Source: Heterobilharzia americana | Lineage: Eukaryota; Platyhelminthes; Trematoda; Strigeidida; Schistosomatidae | Direction of reading: 5' to 3' | Length of the DNA stretch: 64,000 nt | Assembly: GCA_944470555.2 (NCBI GenBank) | Contig: OX104127.1 | Location: forward strand, 132,247,113 to 132,311,112 | Shown here: piece by piece, positions 1 to 10,409 of the stretch | Numbering within the stretch: the first letter of the stretch is position 1 | Layout: each line of letters opens with the position of its first letter | The notes under the pieces: model-generated | What the model saw: only the letters and a program-made list of their open reading frames with translations | What the model was told of the DNA's origin: nothing | The model's database searches: none | Position numbers and translations under genes: made by a program

Positions 1-62
1 TGCAACAACTAAAGTTAAACACATTGAAGGGTGTATTCAGGGGATTTTAGAAATTGCAGTGA

Positions 63-378
63 TGCGAACTTGACACAGGCAAAGGCTAATCACTAGACAT
101 TCGAACTTGTTATATACCCACGAATACGAGAACAAGAAGGAACACAATAGCGTAGTCGGATGGAACAGTATATTTGCGAAGTGGTGCCAAGATGCCGGTG
201 CGTTCCAACTAACTGGCTAGGGAGTCGGTTACGAGCAGTGTAACGTAACACGACAGCGTGCCAAATGGTGAGGATGCTTGACCGGCTGCCTTCAGCTCAG
301 CAAATCCAGTTAAACTGTGGAGGTCAGCATCAATGTTGGATCTCGTCAAACCCTGGGCCATTGATTTTGGGGAAGTGT
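63..378 (+). repeat. Terminal arm A1
   Basis: About 315 bp beginning TGCGAACTTGACA. It has a TATA-like TTATATACCC and a small frame MVRMLDRLPSAQQIQLNCGG. This is the most divergent of the six arms at its first 35 bases. The neighbouring sequence 1-62 does not match the pol end seen at the other arms. Confidence 0.8.
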
Positions 379-762
379 GAAGCTGCAGATCAAGCCCCCC
401 TAGTAGGTTCGTGAGGACCCTAGGACGATACCAGCAGGAAGTGAAACCCAGTGGTTTCTCTAATGGTTAAACTCCTCCGATGGGCTCAATGAGCGAAGTG
501 GCCCCTGGTTGTCTCGACCTATTCTAGGGTGTCGTGGCAAATGAAAAATGAAATACAAAAATTGAATTGTGCGTCGATCGCTGTCCTCAGTTTGCTTTGA
601 CGTTTCGTTCAGTGCTCTTTGCACCTGGAGTATAAATAAAAGTCTTTATTAAAACGAAAACGTTTCGTAAAAATGGGAATTACTCATATGCAAATGTATC
701 GAAAATGAAGTGCACGCTTATTTTCACCTTTTGAAAAAGGTTCATTACGTGGTGTAGCGCAA
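379..762. repeat. Arm spacer, first copy
   Basis: About 385 bp between arms A1 and A2, repeated at 5,386-5,770 with near identity (offset 5,007). It contains TATAAATAAAAG near 631, with AATAAA signals possible on both strands. No coding frame is recognised. Confidence 0.8.
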
Positions 763-1079
763 CCCACTTCTCCAGAATAAATAGCCTAGGGTTAGACGAG
801 ATCCAACATTGATGCTGACCTCCACAGTTTAACTGGATTTGCTGAGCTGAAGGCAGCCGGTCAAGCATCCTCACCATTTGGCACGCTGTCGTGTTACGTT
901 ACACTGCTCGTAACCGACTCCCTAGCCAGTTAGTTGGAACGCACCGGCATCTTGGCACCACTTCGCAAATATACTGTTCCATCCGACTACGCTATTGTGT
1001 TCCTTCTTGTTCTCGTATTCGTGGGTATATAACAAGTTCGAATGATTAGTGATTGGCTTTTGCGTCTGTCAAGTTCGCA
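763..1079 (-). repeat. Terminal arm A2
   Basis: Inverted copy of A1. It abuts the gag leader at 1,080 and ends AGTTCGCA. The ATG-started arm frame (MVRMLDR...) on the - strand extends into the spacer. Confidence 0.85.
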
Positions 1080-1270
1080 CCGCTACAGTTCCTAGATCGA
1101 TGAGCCCGATGTGATGAAAAATCACGACCAATAACAAATCTTAAATTGTTGAGCCTGTTCCATTTTATACCTGTATAATGTTTTCATTTTTGTAACCTTC
1201 ATACATCCGTATATGCCAACATACTTCGAAGCTTATCCGTATTAGGCCGACTACGAACACCATCCAACTC

Positions 1271-1723
1271 GTGCCATGTTGGCCAGAAAATGTAGGAATA
1301 TGGTTTCTGTATGCCGAGGCAAATTGTCGAGAGCAGGAAGTCGCAGATCCTCATTCTCGATTCCTTGCCGCCATACTTTCACTACCGCGGGAATTAAACA
1401 GGCATGTTACAGCACATATGTTTGGTCCCAAAGTAAGTGATCCTTATGCACCTCTCAAAGCTGCGCTCCTGAAGAGAGGTGATCTCGCAGATCGCCAGCG
1501 CCTAGACGAATTACTTCTTAACATCGAGCTAGGCAGCCACTCAGTTACTGAAGTCCTCGCACGTATGCGAAAAGTAATCGGCGCACGGACCAGAGAGCCG
1601 GGGTTCGGAGGTGACCAAGCTGTGCAACTCTTTAAACACTTGCTACGGCCTCGAAGTCCGAAGCATTTCACAGAAAAGCATCTTAGCGCATCGCAGCAAC
1701 TCGTGTGGTCGTCCAGAAATTAA
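1271..1723 (+). pseudogene. gag (capsid-like) fragment, copy 1
   Basis: 150-residue frame whose central part (WFLYAEANCREQEVADPHSR and RGDLADRQRLDELLLNIELG) resembles the capsid-like N-terminal Gag of flatworm gypsy elements. It would package element RNA. The frame ends early by a shift near 1,611-1,650 and continues in the next frame with a zinc-knuckle-like segment. Confidence 0.7.
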
Positions 1724-1868
1724 ACCCAACAGGGTAGAAAACCCCAAATGGTACTGGTTTCACAACACTTACGGAGACGAAGCCAGAAAATGTCGGAAAC
1801 CACGCAGTTTTAATCGGGACACAAACTCGGGAAACGGTCACGCCAGCACGTGCTCACGGCAACCGTAG
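1611..1868 (+). pseudogene. gag C-terminal zinc-binding-like segment, copy 1
   Basis: The second half of this frame reads WYWFHNTYGDEARKCRKPRS, like the Cys/His nucleocapsid motif of flatworm gypsy elements but missing one expected Cys. It overlaps the gag frame by +1, consistent with a frameshift. Confidence 0.55.
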
Positions 1869-1904
1869 CCGGCGGAAACAGCCATTTGCTCTGCGTCACG
1901 GATA

Positions 1905-2120
1905 TTGAAGCGAAACCTAGTCGACACCGGCGCAGAAGTTAGCGTTCTTCCCGCACCGACAAAGGAGCGTCATGACTCATCCTCCAGTCTCCAAGCGGCC
2001 AACGGTAAGGCAATCGCGACATTCGGGAGACAGTATGCCTACTTCAACTTAGGTTTACATGGACCTATTCACTGGAATTTCCTCCTGGCTGACGTCCCTC
2101 TATGCCCATCATTAGCATAG
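1905..2120 (+). pseudogene. Retropepsin-like aspartic protease fragment, copy 1
   Basis: Contains VDTGAEVSVLPA, the catalytic DTGA motif of retroelement proteases, followed by a hydrophobic strand FNLGLHGPIHWNFLLADVPL. The end is truncated by a stop at the expected start of the protease-RT linker. Confidence 0.75.
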
Positions 2121-2429
2121 ATTTGCTAAGCCATTAAGATTTACTCGTAGATGCCGGCCGTCAACGTCTGATGGATAGCAACACAAAGTTGTACAATGGC
2201 GGCACCACCAACGTAGGTCTGAGTTCAGCCATCGTCAGAACCAAACAACCAGGCGACGCGTCGTACCACGCAGCTTTTGGAGAAATATCCAGGGTTGCAG
2301 CAACCAAAGCATACTACTCCGTGCATAGCCAGCAATGTTATACATCATGTCACAACCACAGGTACACCTGTGGCACCCAAAGCACGCCGTCTAGCCCCTG
2401 ATAAGCTCAAAACGGCGTAAAGCGAATTC

Positions 2430-2982
2430 GACCACATGCTCGAAATGGGCATTATCAAACCGTCAAACAGTTTTTGGGCATCACCACTGCACATGGTTCC
2501 CAAAAAGGGATAGCAATGCCTGGCGTCCAGTCGGTGATTACCGAAGGCCTAACGCCAAACAACATCGGACTGCTACCCGGTACCTTACGTTTACGATTTG
2601 ACTGTGGCGTTATGCGGACTGAACATTTTCTCCAAAATCGACTTGGTCAAAGTGTACAATCAGATACCTGTGGCAGCAGGAGATATCGCAAAAACGGACA
2701 TTATAACTCCTTTTGGTTTGTTTGGTTTCTGCACATGCCATTTGGTCTTCGGAATGCAGCACAAACATTCCAACGCTTTATGGATGATTTCTTCCATGAT
2801 TTAAATTTTGTCCACATCTACGTCGACGACTATCTCATTGCGAGTCTAGATAGGGAAACTCACCTCAAACATTTGGACCTCGTTTTCGAAAGAACGAAAA
2901 AACATGGCATCACAGTAAACTTGCAGAGGTACAAAATAGGAGTTGAATCACTCAACTTCCTTGAGCATACCATTTGGTAACA
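2430..2982 (+). pseudogene. Reverse transcriptase, multiply frameshifted, copy 1
   Basis: RT motifs are readable in three frames: KPSNSFWASPLHMVPKKG (2,457-2,510), WRPVGDYRRPNA (from 2,521), FSKIDLVKVYNQIPV (about 2,628), then MPFGLRNAAQTFQRFMDDFF and catalytic HIYVDDYLIAS. At least three frameshifts occur between them, so the enzyme cannot be made from this copy. The order and the GLRNAAQTFQRFMD signature place it with gypsy-type elements. A 76-residue frame at 2,171-2,401 covers the out-of-frame protease-RT linker. Confidence 0.85.
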
Positions 2983-3650
2983 AAGGTATACGCCCATTGA
3001 GAGATAAAGTGGCGGCTATCATGAACTATCCGGAGCCGATCACTGTGAAGCACCTCTGTACTTTCAGTGGCCTGGCAAGTCAGTATCGAGGGTTTATTCC
3101 CAACTATGCCTCTGTCATGAGACCACGCACGGATCTACCTCCGGGGACTACGAAGTGCGTGACCCTGGACAACGTGGCCAGACTTGCTTTCTCTAAAGTC
3201 AAGGAAGCTATTTCAAACGCAATTATGCTCATGCATCATGGCCGCAATGCTCCTTTGAGTATTGCTGTTGATGCATCTGACTCAGCAGTTGAAGCAGTTT
3301 TGCAACAGCCGACTGACAACCGGTGGCAACCGTTAGCCTTTTTCTCGGGGCGACTGCAAGACGCGGAAACAAGATGCAGCACACTTGGTAGAGAACCCCT
3401 AGCTATGTACTGTTCTGTACGCCGTTTTCAGCATTCGGTGGAAGGTCGTGACTCCATTACTTTCACAGACCACAAACCGTTAACCTCTTCCCTCAGCTCG
3501 GCGTCTGACAAATACTTTCCTTGTGAGTCGCGACAGCTTGACTACATTTCCCAGTTCACGTCAGACATCCGCCGCGTTTCTGGAGCAAGTAACTCCGTAG
3601 ACGATGCATTATCACGAATAGCTTTGATAAACCGAAATTCAGGGCGTTGA
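2943..3650 (+). pseudogene. RT connection and RNase H fragment, copy 1
   Basis: 235-residue frame with SGLASQYRGFIPNYASVMRP (connection), LSIAVDASDSAVEAVLQQ (first RNase H Asp), TDHKPL (conserved) and DALSRI. It is one of the best preserved pieces of pol. It ends with a stop just after DALSR. Confidence 0.85.
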
Positions 3651-3928
3651 TCTCGGTGGACTAGCTCGGTGTCAAAAAGAAGACACTGAGCTGTATCATG
3701 AGTTGTCGTCCAAAACTCTCAAGCTACAACTGTGTCCAGTGGGATCGGGCGAGGATACTACAATTTCGTGCGATGTCTCTGCAGTAAACTACGTCCAATA
3801 GTTCCGGAGAGATGTCGACGCAACGTCTTCAATACGTTGCACAGACTCTCCCATCCAGGTGTATGAGCCACTAACAGGCTTATCGCACAAAGTTTCTGCT
3901 GGACATGAATGAACAAAGACGTTAGGGT
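3651..3928 (+). pseudogene. Integrase zinc-binding segment with stops, copy 1
   Basis: Translation around 3,830-3,940 gives FNTLHRLSHPGV followed by stops and NKDVRVWA, the degraded H2C2 zinc-binding part of a gypsy integrase. Frame-breaking stops separate it from the integrase core. Confidence 0.6.
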
Positions 3929-4942
3929 GTGGGCTTAGTCATGCTTCGCTTATCAGAAGCGCAAAGTCATGCGGCACGTGAAAGGCCTTTAGGTTCTTTT
4001 CTAGTCCCAGGCATGCGTTTCAACCACGTCCATGTAGACGTTGTAGGGCCCCTACCAGAATGTAATGGATGTGCCCACCTTTTAACTTCCGTGGAATGTT
4101 TCACACGATGGCCAGAAGCAGTACCTATTAAGGATGTTACTGCTGACGCTGTCGCTCATATTTTCGCCGAAAGATGGATGGTGAACTTCGGATGTCTATC
4201 TTACATAACAACCGACCGTGGGCGCCAATTAGGGTGTGCATTATTTCACGCTGCAACTGCACTCTCAGGTTGCATTCGGCTTCAAACGATAGACTACCAT
4301 ACACAAGCGAATGGCATGGTAGAACGTTTCCATCGACGGCTGAAAGTTTTACTTACAGTTGCAAATATACCTCAGTGGACCAAGGCTATGCCTCTAGTCC
4401 TACTGGGTATTCGTAACGCGGTGAAAGCTGATGCGGGACGCACCTCTGCAGAATTCGTCTATGGGACCGTTCTTCACCTACTAGATGAATTTGTTTCCCC
4501 TTCAACCTTGAAACATGTTTCCGACAGGGCACCTTACGTGACTTGGCTTACAAACGCAATGCTTTCAGTTAGACCTCAAACGACTGTTGTCTTCGTTCGC
4601 CCCAGTTCACAAAAGACATCACACGTCCTGATCCGCCAAGACGCTGTTTGCCGACCACTTGAACCACCTTACGATCGGCCATTCAAAGTGATCAAGCGAC
4701 ACGAGAAATTCTATATAACTGAGCGAAACGGACGTGAAGGCACTGTCAGAATCGACAGTTTGAAACCAGTTTATTTCGAAGGTAACCCCACTATGAGTGA
4801 CGTCTCAGCTCGCCATAGCCGACAGATTGATAGCTCAATTACCGAAATTCTTGACCACGTGCATGGTTATGCACAGTCACAACAACCATCGGCCAGCAGA
4901 AAACACGATCAGGTCGAACCGTCAGGTTCCCGGAGCATTTGA
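3929..4942 (+). pseudogene. Integrase catalytic core and C-terminal domain, copy 1
   Basis: 337-residue frame with the DDE core: HVDVVGPLPECNG (first Asp), TTDRGRQ (second Asp) and NGMVERFHRRLK (Glu), then RPFKVIKRHEKFYIT and RIDSLKPVYF, a typical chromodomain-less gypsy C-terminus. Integrase inserts element cDNA into the genome. This frame is fully open; the upstream pol is broken, so only this domain might still be translatable. Confidence 0.88.
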
Positions 4943-5069
4943 AGTCGTATTCAACTTAGCAGTGTAAAATAAAATGTGCCGACCACTTTTTTATTCAAGG
5001 TTTTTTGGGGCACTATTTTTCTTATTTACCGGCAAGGCGAAAACCCCCGTACATTTGGATTTGTCCCAG

Positions 5070-5385
5070 TGCGAACTTGACAGACGCAAAAGCCAATCAC
5101 TAATCATTCGAACTTGTTATATACCCACGAATACGAGAACAAGAAGGAACACAATAGCGTAGTCGGATGGAACAGTATATTTGCGAAGTGGTGCCAAGAT
5201 GCCGGTGCGTTCCAACTAACTGGCTAGGGAGTCGGTTACGAGCAGTGTAACGTAACACGACAGCGTGCCAAATGGTGAGGATGCTTGACCGGCTGCCTTC
5301 AGCTCAGCAAATCCAGTTAAACTGTGGAGGTCAGCATCAATGTTGGATCTCGTCAAACCCTGGGCCATTGATTTTGGGGAAGTGT
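5070..5385 (+). repeat. Terminal arm A3
   Basis: Direct copy of A1 (offset 5,007), beginning TGCGAACTTGACAGACGC right after the pol 3' end. It is the left half of the central A-spacer-A' block of the palindrome. Confidence 0.85.
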
Positions 5386-5770
5386 GAAGCTGCAGATCAA
5401 GCCCCCCTAGTAGGTTCGTGAGGACCCTAGGACGATACCAGCAGGAAGTGAAACCCAGTGGTTTCTCTAATGGTTAAACTCCTCCGATGGGCTCAATGAG
5501 CGAAGTGGCCCCTGGTTGTCTCGACCTATTCTAGGGTGTCGTGGCAAATGAAAAATGAAATACAAAAATTGAATTGTGCGTCGATCGCTGTCCTCAGTTT
5601 GCTTTGACGTTTCGTTCAGTGCTCTTTGCACCTGGAGTATAAATAAAAGTCTTTATTAAAACGAAAACGTTTCGTAAAAATGGGAATTACTCATATGCAA
5701 ATGTATCGAAAATGAAGTGCACGCTTATTTTCACCTTTTTGAAAAAGGTTCATTACGTGGTGTAGCGCAA
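5386..5770. repeat. Arm spacer, second copy, centre of the palindrome
   Basis: Near-identical to 379-762 apart from one T inserted in a T run near 5,739. It forms the loop between the two 4.6-kb arms of the inverted repeat. Confidence 0.8.
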
Positions 5771-6087
5771 CCCACTTCTCCAGAATAAATAGCCTAGGGT
5801 TAGACGAGATCCAACATTGATGCTGACCTCCACAGTTTAACTGGATTTGCTGAGCTGAAGGCAGCCGGTCAAGCATCCTCACCATTTGGCACGCTGTCGT
5901 GTTACGTTACACTGCTCGTAACCGACTCCCTAGCCAGTTAGTTGGAACGCACCGGCATCTTGGCACCACTTCGCAAATATACTGTTCCATCCGACTACGC
6001 TATTGTGTTCCTTCTTGTTCTCGTATTCGTGGGTATATAACAAGTTCGAATGATTAGTGATTGGCTTTTGCGTCTGTCAAGTTCGCA
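5771..6087 (-). repeat. Terminal arm A4
   Basis: Inverted copy of A3 and direct copy of A2. It ends AGTTCGCA against the pol 3' end of copy 2 (6,088). Confidence 0.85.
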
Positions 6088-6214
6088 CTGGGACAAATCC
6101 AAATGTACGGGGGTTTTCGCCTTGCCGGTAAATAAGAAAAATAGTGCCCCAAAAAACCTTGAATAAAAAAGTGGTCGGCACATTTTATTTTACACTGCTA
6201 AGTTGAATACGACT

Positions 6215-7228
6215 TCAAATGCTCCGGGAACCTGACGGTTCGACCTGATCGTGTTTTCTGCTGGCCGATGGTTGTTGTGACTGTGCATAACCATGCACGT
6301 GGTCAAGAATTTCGGTAATTGAGCTATCAATCTGTCGGCTATGGCGAGCTGAGACGTCACTCATAGTGGGGTTACCTTCGAAATAAACTGGTTTCAAACT
6401 GTCGATTCTGACAGTGCCTTCACGTCCGTTTCGCTCAGTTATATAGAATTTCTCGTGTCGCTTGATCACTTTGAATGGCCGATCGTAAGGTGGTTCAAGT
6501 GGTCGGCAAACAGCGTCTTGGCGGATCAGGACGTGTGATGTCTTTTGTGAACTGGGGCGAACGAAGACAACAGTCGTTTGAGGTCTAACTGAAAGCATTG
6601 CGTTTGTAAGCCAAGTCACGTAAGGTGCCCTGTCGGAAACATGTTTCAAGGTTGAAGGGGAAACAAATTCATCTAGTAGGTGAAGAACGGTCCCATAGAC
6701 GAATTCTGCAGAGGTGCGTCCCGCATCAGCTTTCACCGCGTTACGAATACCCAGTAGGACTAGAGGCATAGCCTTGGTCCACTGAGGTATATTTGCAACT
6801 GTAAGTAAAACTTTCAGCCGTCGATGGAAACGTTCTACCATGCCATTCGCTTGTGTATGGTAGTCTATCGTTTGAAGCCGAATGCAACCTGAGAGTGCAG
6901 TTGCAGCGTGAAATAATGCACACCCTAATTGGCGCCCACGGTCGGTTGTTATGTAAGATAGACATCCGAAGTTCACCATCCATCTTTCGGCGAAAATATG
7001 AGCGACAGCGTCAGCAGTAACATCCTTAATAGGTACTGCTTCTGGCCATCGTGTGAAACATTCCACGGAAGTTAAAAGGTGGGCACATCCATTACATTCT
7101 GGTAGGGGCCCTACAACGTCTACATGGACGTGGTTGAAACGCATGCCTGGGACTAGAAAAGAACCTAAAGGCCTTTCACGTGCCGCATGACTTTGCGCTT
7201 CTGATAAGCGAAGCATGACTAAGCCCAC
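6215..7228 (-). pseudogene. Integrase core and C-terminus, copy 2
   Basis: 337-residue frame with a peptide identical to the integrase of copy 1: DVVGPLP, TTDRGRQ and NGMVERFHRRLK are all present. Fully open. Confidence 0.88.
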
Positions 7229-7506
7229 ACCCTAACGTCTTTGTTCATTCATGTCCAGCAGAAACTTTGTGCGATAAGCCTGTTAGTGGCTCATACACCT
7301 GGATGGGAGAGTCTGTGCAACGTATTGAAGACGTTGCGTCGACATCTCTCCGGAACTATTGGACGTAGTTTACTGCAGAGACATCGCACGAAATTGTAGT
7401 ATCCTCGCCCGATCCCACTGGACACAGTTGTAGCTTGAGAGTTTTGGACGACAACTCATGATACAGCTCAGTGTCTTCTTTTTGACACCGAGCTAGTCCA
7501 CCGAGA
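7229..7506 (-). pseudogene. Integrase zinc-binding segment with stops, copy 2
   Basis: Mirror of 3,651-3,928, with the same stop codons in the H2C2 region. Confidence 0.6.
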
Positions 7507-8214
7507 TCAACGCCCTGAATTTCGGTTTATCAAAGCTATTCGTGATAATGCATCGTCTACGGAGTTACTTGCTCCAGAAACGCGGCGGATGTCTGACGTG
7601 AACTGGGAAATGTAGTCAAGCTGTCGCGACTCACAAGGAAAGTATTTGTCAGACGCCGAGCTGAGGGAAGAGGTTAACGGTTTGTGGTCTGTGAAAGTAA
7701 TGGAGTCACGACCTTCCACCGAATGCTGAAAACGGCGTACAGAACAGTACATAGCTAGGGGTTCTCTACCAAGTGTGCTGCATCTTGTTTCCGCGTCTTG
7801 CAGTCGCCCCGAGAAAAAGGCTAACGGTTGCCACCGGTTGTCAGTCGGCTGTTGCAAAACTGCTTCAACTGCTGAGTCAGATGCATCAACAGCAATACTC
7901 AAAGGAGCACTGTGGCCATGATGCATGAGCATAATTGCGTTTGAAATAGCTTCCTTGACTTTAGAGAAAGCAAGTCTGGCCACGTTGTCCAGGGTCACGC
8001 ACTTCGTAGTCCCCGGAGGTAGATCCGTGCGTGGTCTCATGACAGAGGCATAGTTGGGAATAAACCCTCGATACTGACTTGCCAGGCCACTGAAAGTACA
8101 GAGGTGCTTCACAGTGATCGGCTCCGGATAGTTCATGATAGCCGCCACTTTATCTCTCAATGGGCGTATACCTTTGTTACCAAATGGTATGCTCAAGGAA
8201 GTTGAGTGATTCAA
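7507..8214 (-). pseudogene. RT connection and RNase H fragment, copy 2
   Basis: Same frame as copy 1, with two nucleotide changes that turn GRNAPLS into GHSAPLS. TDHKPL and DALSRI are kept. Confidence 0.85.
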
Positions 8215-8727
8215 CTCCTATTTTGTACCTCTGCAAGTTTACTGTGATGCCATGTTTTTTCGTTCTTTCGAAAACGAGGTCCAAATGTTTGAGGTGAGTT
8301 TCCCTATCTAGACTCGCAATGAGATAGTCGTCGACGTAGATGTGGACAAAATTTAAATCATGGAAGAAATCATCCATAAAGCGTTGGAATGTTTGTGCTG
8401 CATTCCGAAGACCAAATGGCATGTGCAGAAACCAAACAAACCAAAAGGAGTTATAATGTCCGTTTTTGCGATATCTCCTGCTGCCACAGGTATCTGATTG
8501 TACACTTTGACCAAGTCGATTTTGGAGAAAATGTTCAGTCCGCATAACGCCACAGTCAAATCGTAAACGTAAGGTACCGGGTAGCAGTCCGATGTTGTTT
8601 GGCGTTAGGCCTTCGGTAATCACCGACTGGACGCCAGGCATTGCTATCCCTTTTTGGGAACCATGTGCAGTGGTGATGCCCAAAAACTGTTTGACGGTTT
8701 GATAATGCCCATTTCGAGCATGTGGTC
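8175..8727 (-). pseudogene. Reverse transcriptase, multiply frameshifted, copy 2
   Basis: Mirror of the copy 1 RT with the same frameshifts; the YVDD catalytic motif is kept in the last frame. Confidence 0.85.
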
Positions 8728-9036
8728 GAATTCGCTTTACGCCGTTTTGAGCTTATCAGGGGCTAGACGGCGTGCTTTGGGTGCCACAGGTGTACCTGTG
8801 GTTGTGACATGATGTATAACATTGCTGGCTATGCACGGAGTAGTATGCTTTGGTTGCTGCAACCCTGGATATTTCTCCAAAAGCTGCGTGGTACGACGCG
8901 TCGCCTGGTTGTTTGGTTCTGACGATGGCTGAACTCAGACCTACGTTGGTGGTGCCGCCATTGTACAACTTTGTGTTGCTATCCATCAGACGTTGACGGC
9001 CGGCATCTACGAGTAAATCTTAATGGCTTAGCAAAT

Positions 9037-9252
9037 CTATGCTAATGATGGGCATAGAGGGACGTCAGCCAGGAGGAAATTCCAGTGAATAGGTCCATGT
9101 AAACCTAAGTTGAAGTAGGCATACTGTCTCCCGAATGTCGCGATTGCCTTACCGTTGGCCGCTTGGAGACTGGAGGATGAGTCATGACGCTCCTTTGTCG
9201 GTGCGGGAAGAACGCTAACTTCTGCGCCGGTGTCGACTAGGTTTCGCTTCAA
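9037..9252 (-). pseudogene. Aspartic protease fragment, copy 2
   Basis: Identical peptide to copy 1, with DTGA. A shadow of the protease-RT linker lies at 8,986-8,756. Confidence 0.75.
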
Positions 9253-9288
9253 TATCCGTGACGCAGAGCAAATGGCTGTTTCCGCCGG

Positions 9289-9546
9289 CTACGGTTGCCG
9301 TGAGCACGTGCTGGCGTGACCGTTTCCCGAGTTTGTGTCCCGATTAAAACTGCGTGGTTTCCGACATTTTCTGGCTTCGTCTCCGTAAGTGTTGTGAAAC
9401 CAGTACCATTTGGGGTTTTCTACCCTGTTGGGTTTAATTTCTGGACGACCACACGAGTTGCTGCGATGCGCTAAGATGCTTTTCTGTGAAATGCTTCGGA
9501 CTTCGAGGCCGTAGCAAGTGTTTAAAGAGTTGCACAGCTTGGTCAC
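9289..9546 (-). pseudogene. gag zinc-binding-like segment, copy 2
   Basis: Identical peptide to 1,611-1,868 of copy 1, with the same +1 shift from the main gag frame. Confidence 0.55.
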
Positions 9547-9886
9547 CTCCGAACCCCGGCTCTCTGGTCCGTGCGCCGATTACTTTTCGCATACGTGCGA
9601 GGACTTCAGTAACTGAGTGGCTGCCTAGCTCGATGTTAAGAAGTAATTCGTCTAGGCGCTGGCGATCTGCGAGATCACCTCTCTTCAGGAGCGCAGCTTT
9701 GAGAGGTGCATAAGGATCACTTACTTTGGGACCAAACATATGTGCTGTAACATGCCTGTTTAATTCCCGCGGTAGTGAAAGTATGGCGGCAAGGAATCGA
9801 GAATGAGGATCTGCGACTTCCTGCTCTCGACAATTTGCCTCGGCATACAGAAACCATATTCCTACATTTTCTGGCCAACATGGCAC
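9434..9886 (-). pseudogene. gag capsid-like fragment, copy 2
   Basis: Identical peptide to 1,271-1,723 of copy 1. The gag leader between 9,887 and 10,078 is also present in the truncated third copy. Confidence 0.7.
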
Positions 9887-10078
9887 GAGTTGGATGGTGT
9901 TCGTAGTCGGCCTAATACGGATAAGCTTCGAAGTATGTTGGCATATACGGATGTATGAAGGTTACAAAAATGAAAACATTATACAGGTATAAAATGGAAC
10001 AGGCTCAACAATTTAAGATTTGTTATTGGTCGTGATTTTTCATCACATCGGGCTCATCGATCTAGGAACTGTAGCGGT

Positions 10079-10394
10079 GCGAACTTGACAGACGCAAAAG
10101 CCAATCACTAATCATTCGAACTTGTTATATACCCACGAATACGAGAACAAGAAGGAACACAATAGCGTAGTCGGATGGAACAGTATATTTGCGAAGTGGT
10201 GCCAAGATGCCGGTGCGTTCCAACTAACTGGCTAGGGAGTCGGTTACGAGCAGTGTAACGTAACACGACAGCGTGCCAAATGGTGAGGATGCTTGACCGG
10301 CTGCCTTCAGCTCAGCAAATCCAGTTAAACTGTGGAGGTCAGCATCAATGTTGGATCTCGTCTAACCCTAGGCTATTGATCCTGGGGAAATGTG
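10079..10394 (+). repeat. Terminal arm A5
   Basis: Arm following the gag leader of copy 2. It matches the other arms up to GGGGAAATGTG and then diverges at the same point where every other arm diverges, which suggests a true repeat end. Confidence 0.85.
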
Positions 10395-10409
10395 GCTTTC
10401 TGGAACTTC

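Larger units (their letters stand above)
763..5385 (+). mobile_element. Gypsy-like retroelement copy 1, bounded by inverted terminal arms
   Basis: An internal region of about 3.99 kb (1,080-5,069) carries gag, protease, RT, RNase H and integrase in gypsy order on the + strand. The left arm (763-1,079) and right arm (5,070-5,385) are inverted copies of the same roughly 315-bp sequence; both place the end TGCGAACTTGACA against the internal region. Several frameshifts and stops break pol, so the copy is not autonomous. Alternatively, the 1,017-bp blocks at 63-1,079 and 5,070-6,087, which are direct repeats with TG...CA ends, are the true LTRs. No target-site duplication could be identified. Confidence 0.85.
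5771..10394 (-). mobile_element. Gypsy-like retroelement copy 2, inverted near-identical duplicate of copy 1
   Basis: This - strand copy mirrors copy 1: integrase at 7,228-6,215 and gag at 9,886-9,434. The predicted peptides are identical except for two adjacent changes in the RNase H fragment (GRN to GHS). The same frameshifts occur at the same places, so this is a recent inverted duplication, not independent insertion of an active element. Arms lie at 5,771-6,087 and 10,079-10,394, again inverted relative to one another. Confidence 0.85.

Noticed and set aside
1444..1671. 75-codon ORF opposite gag (also 9,486-9,713)
   Set aside because: Antisense shadow of gag.
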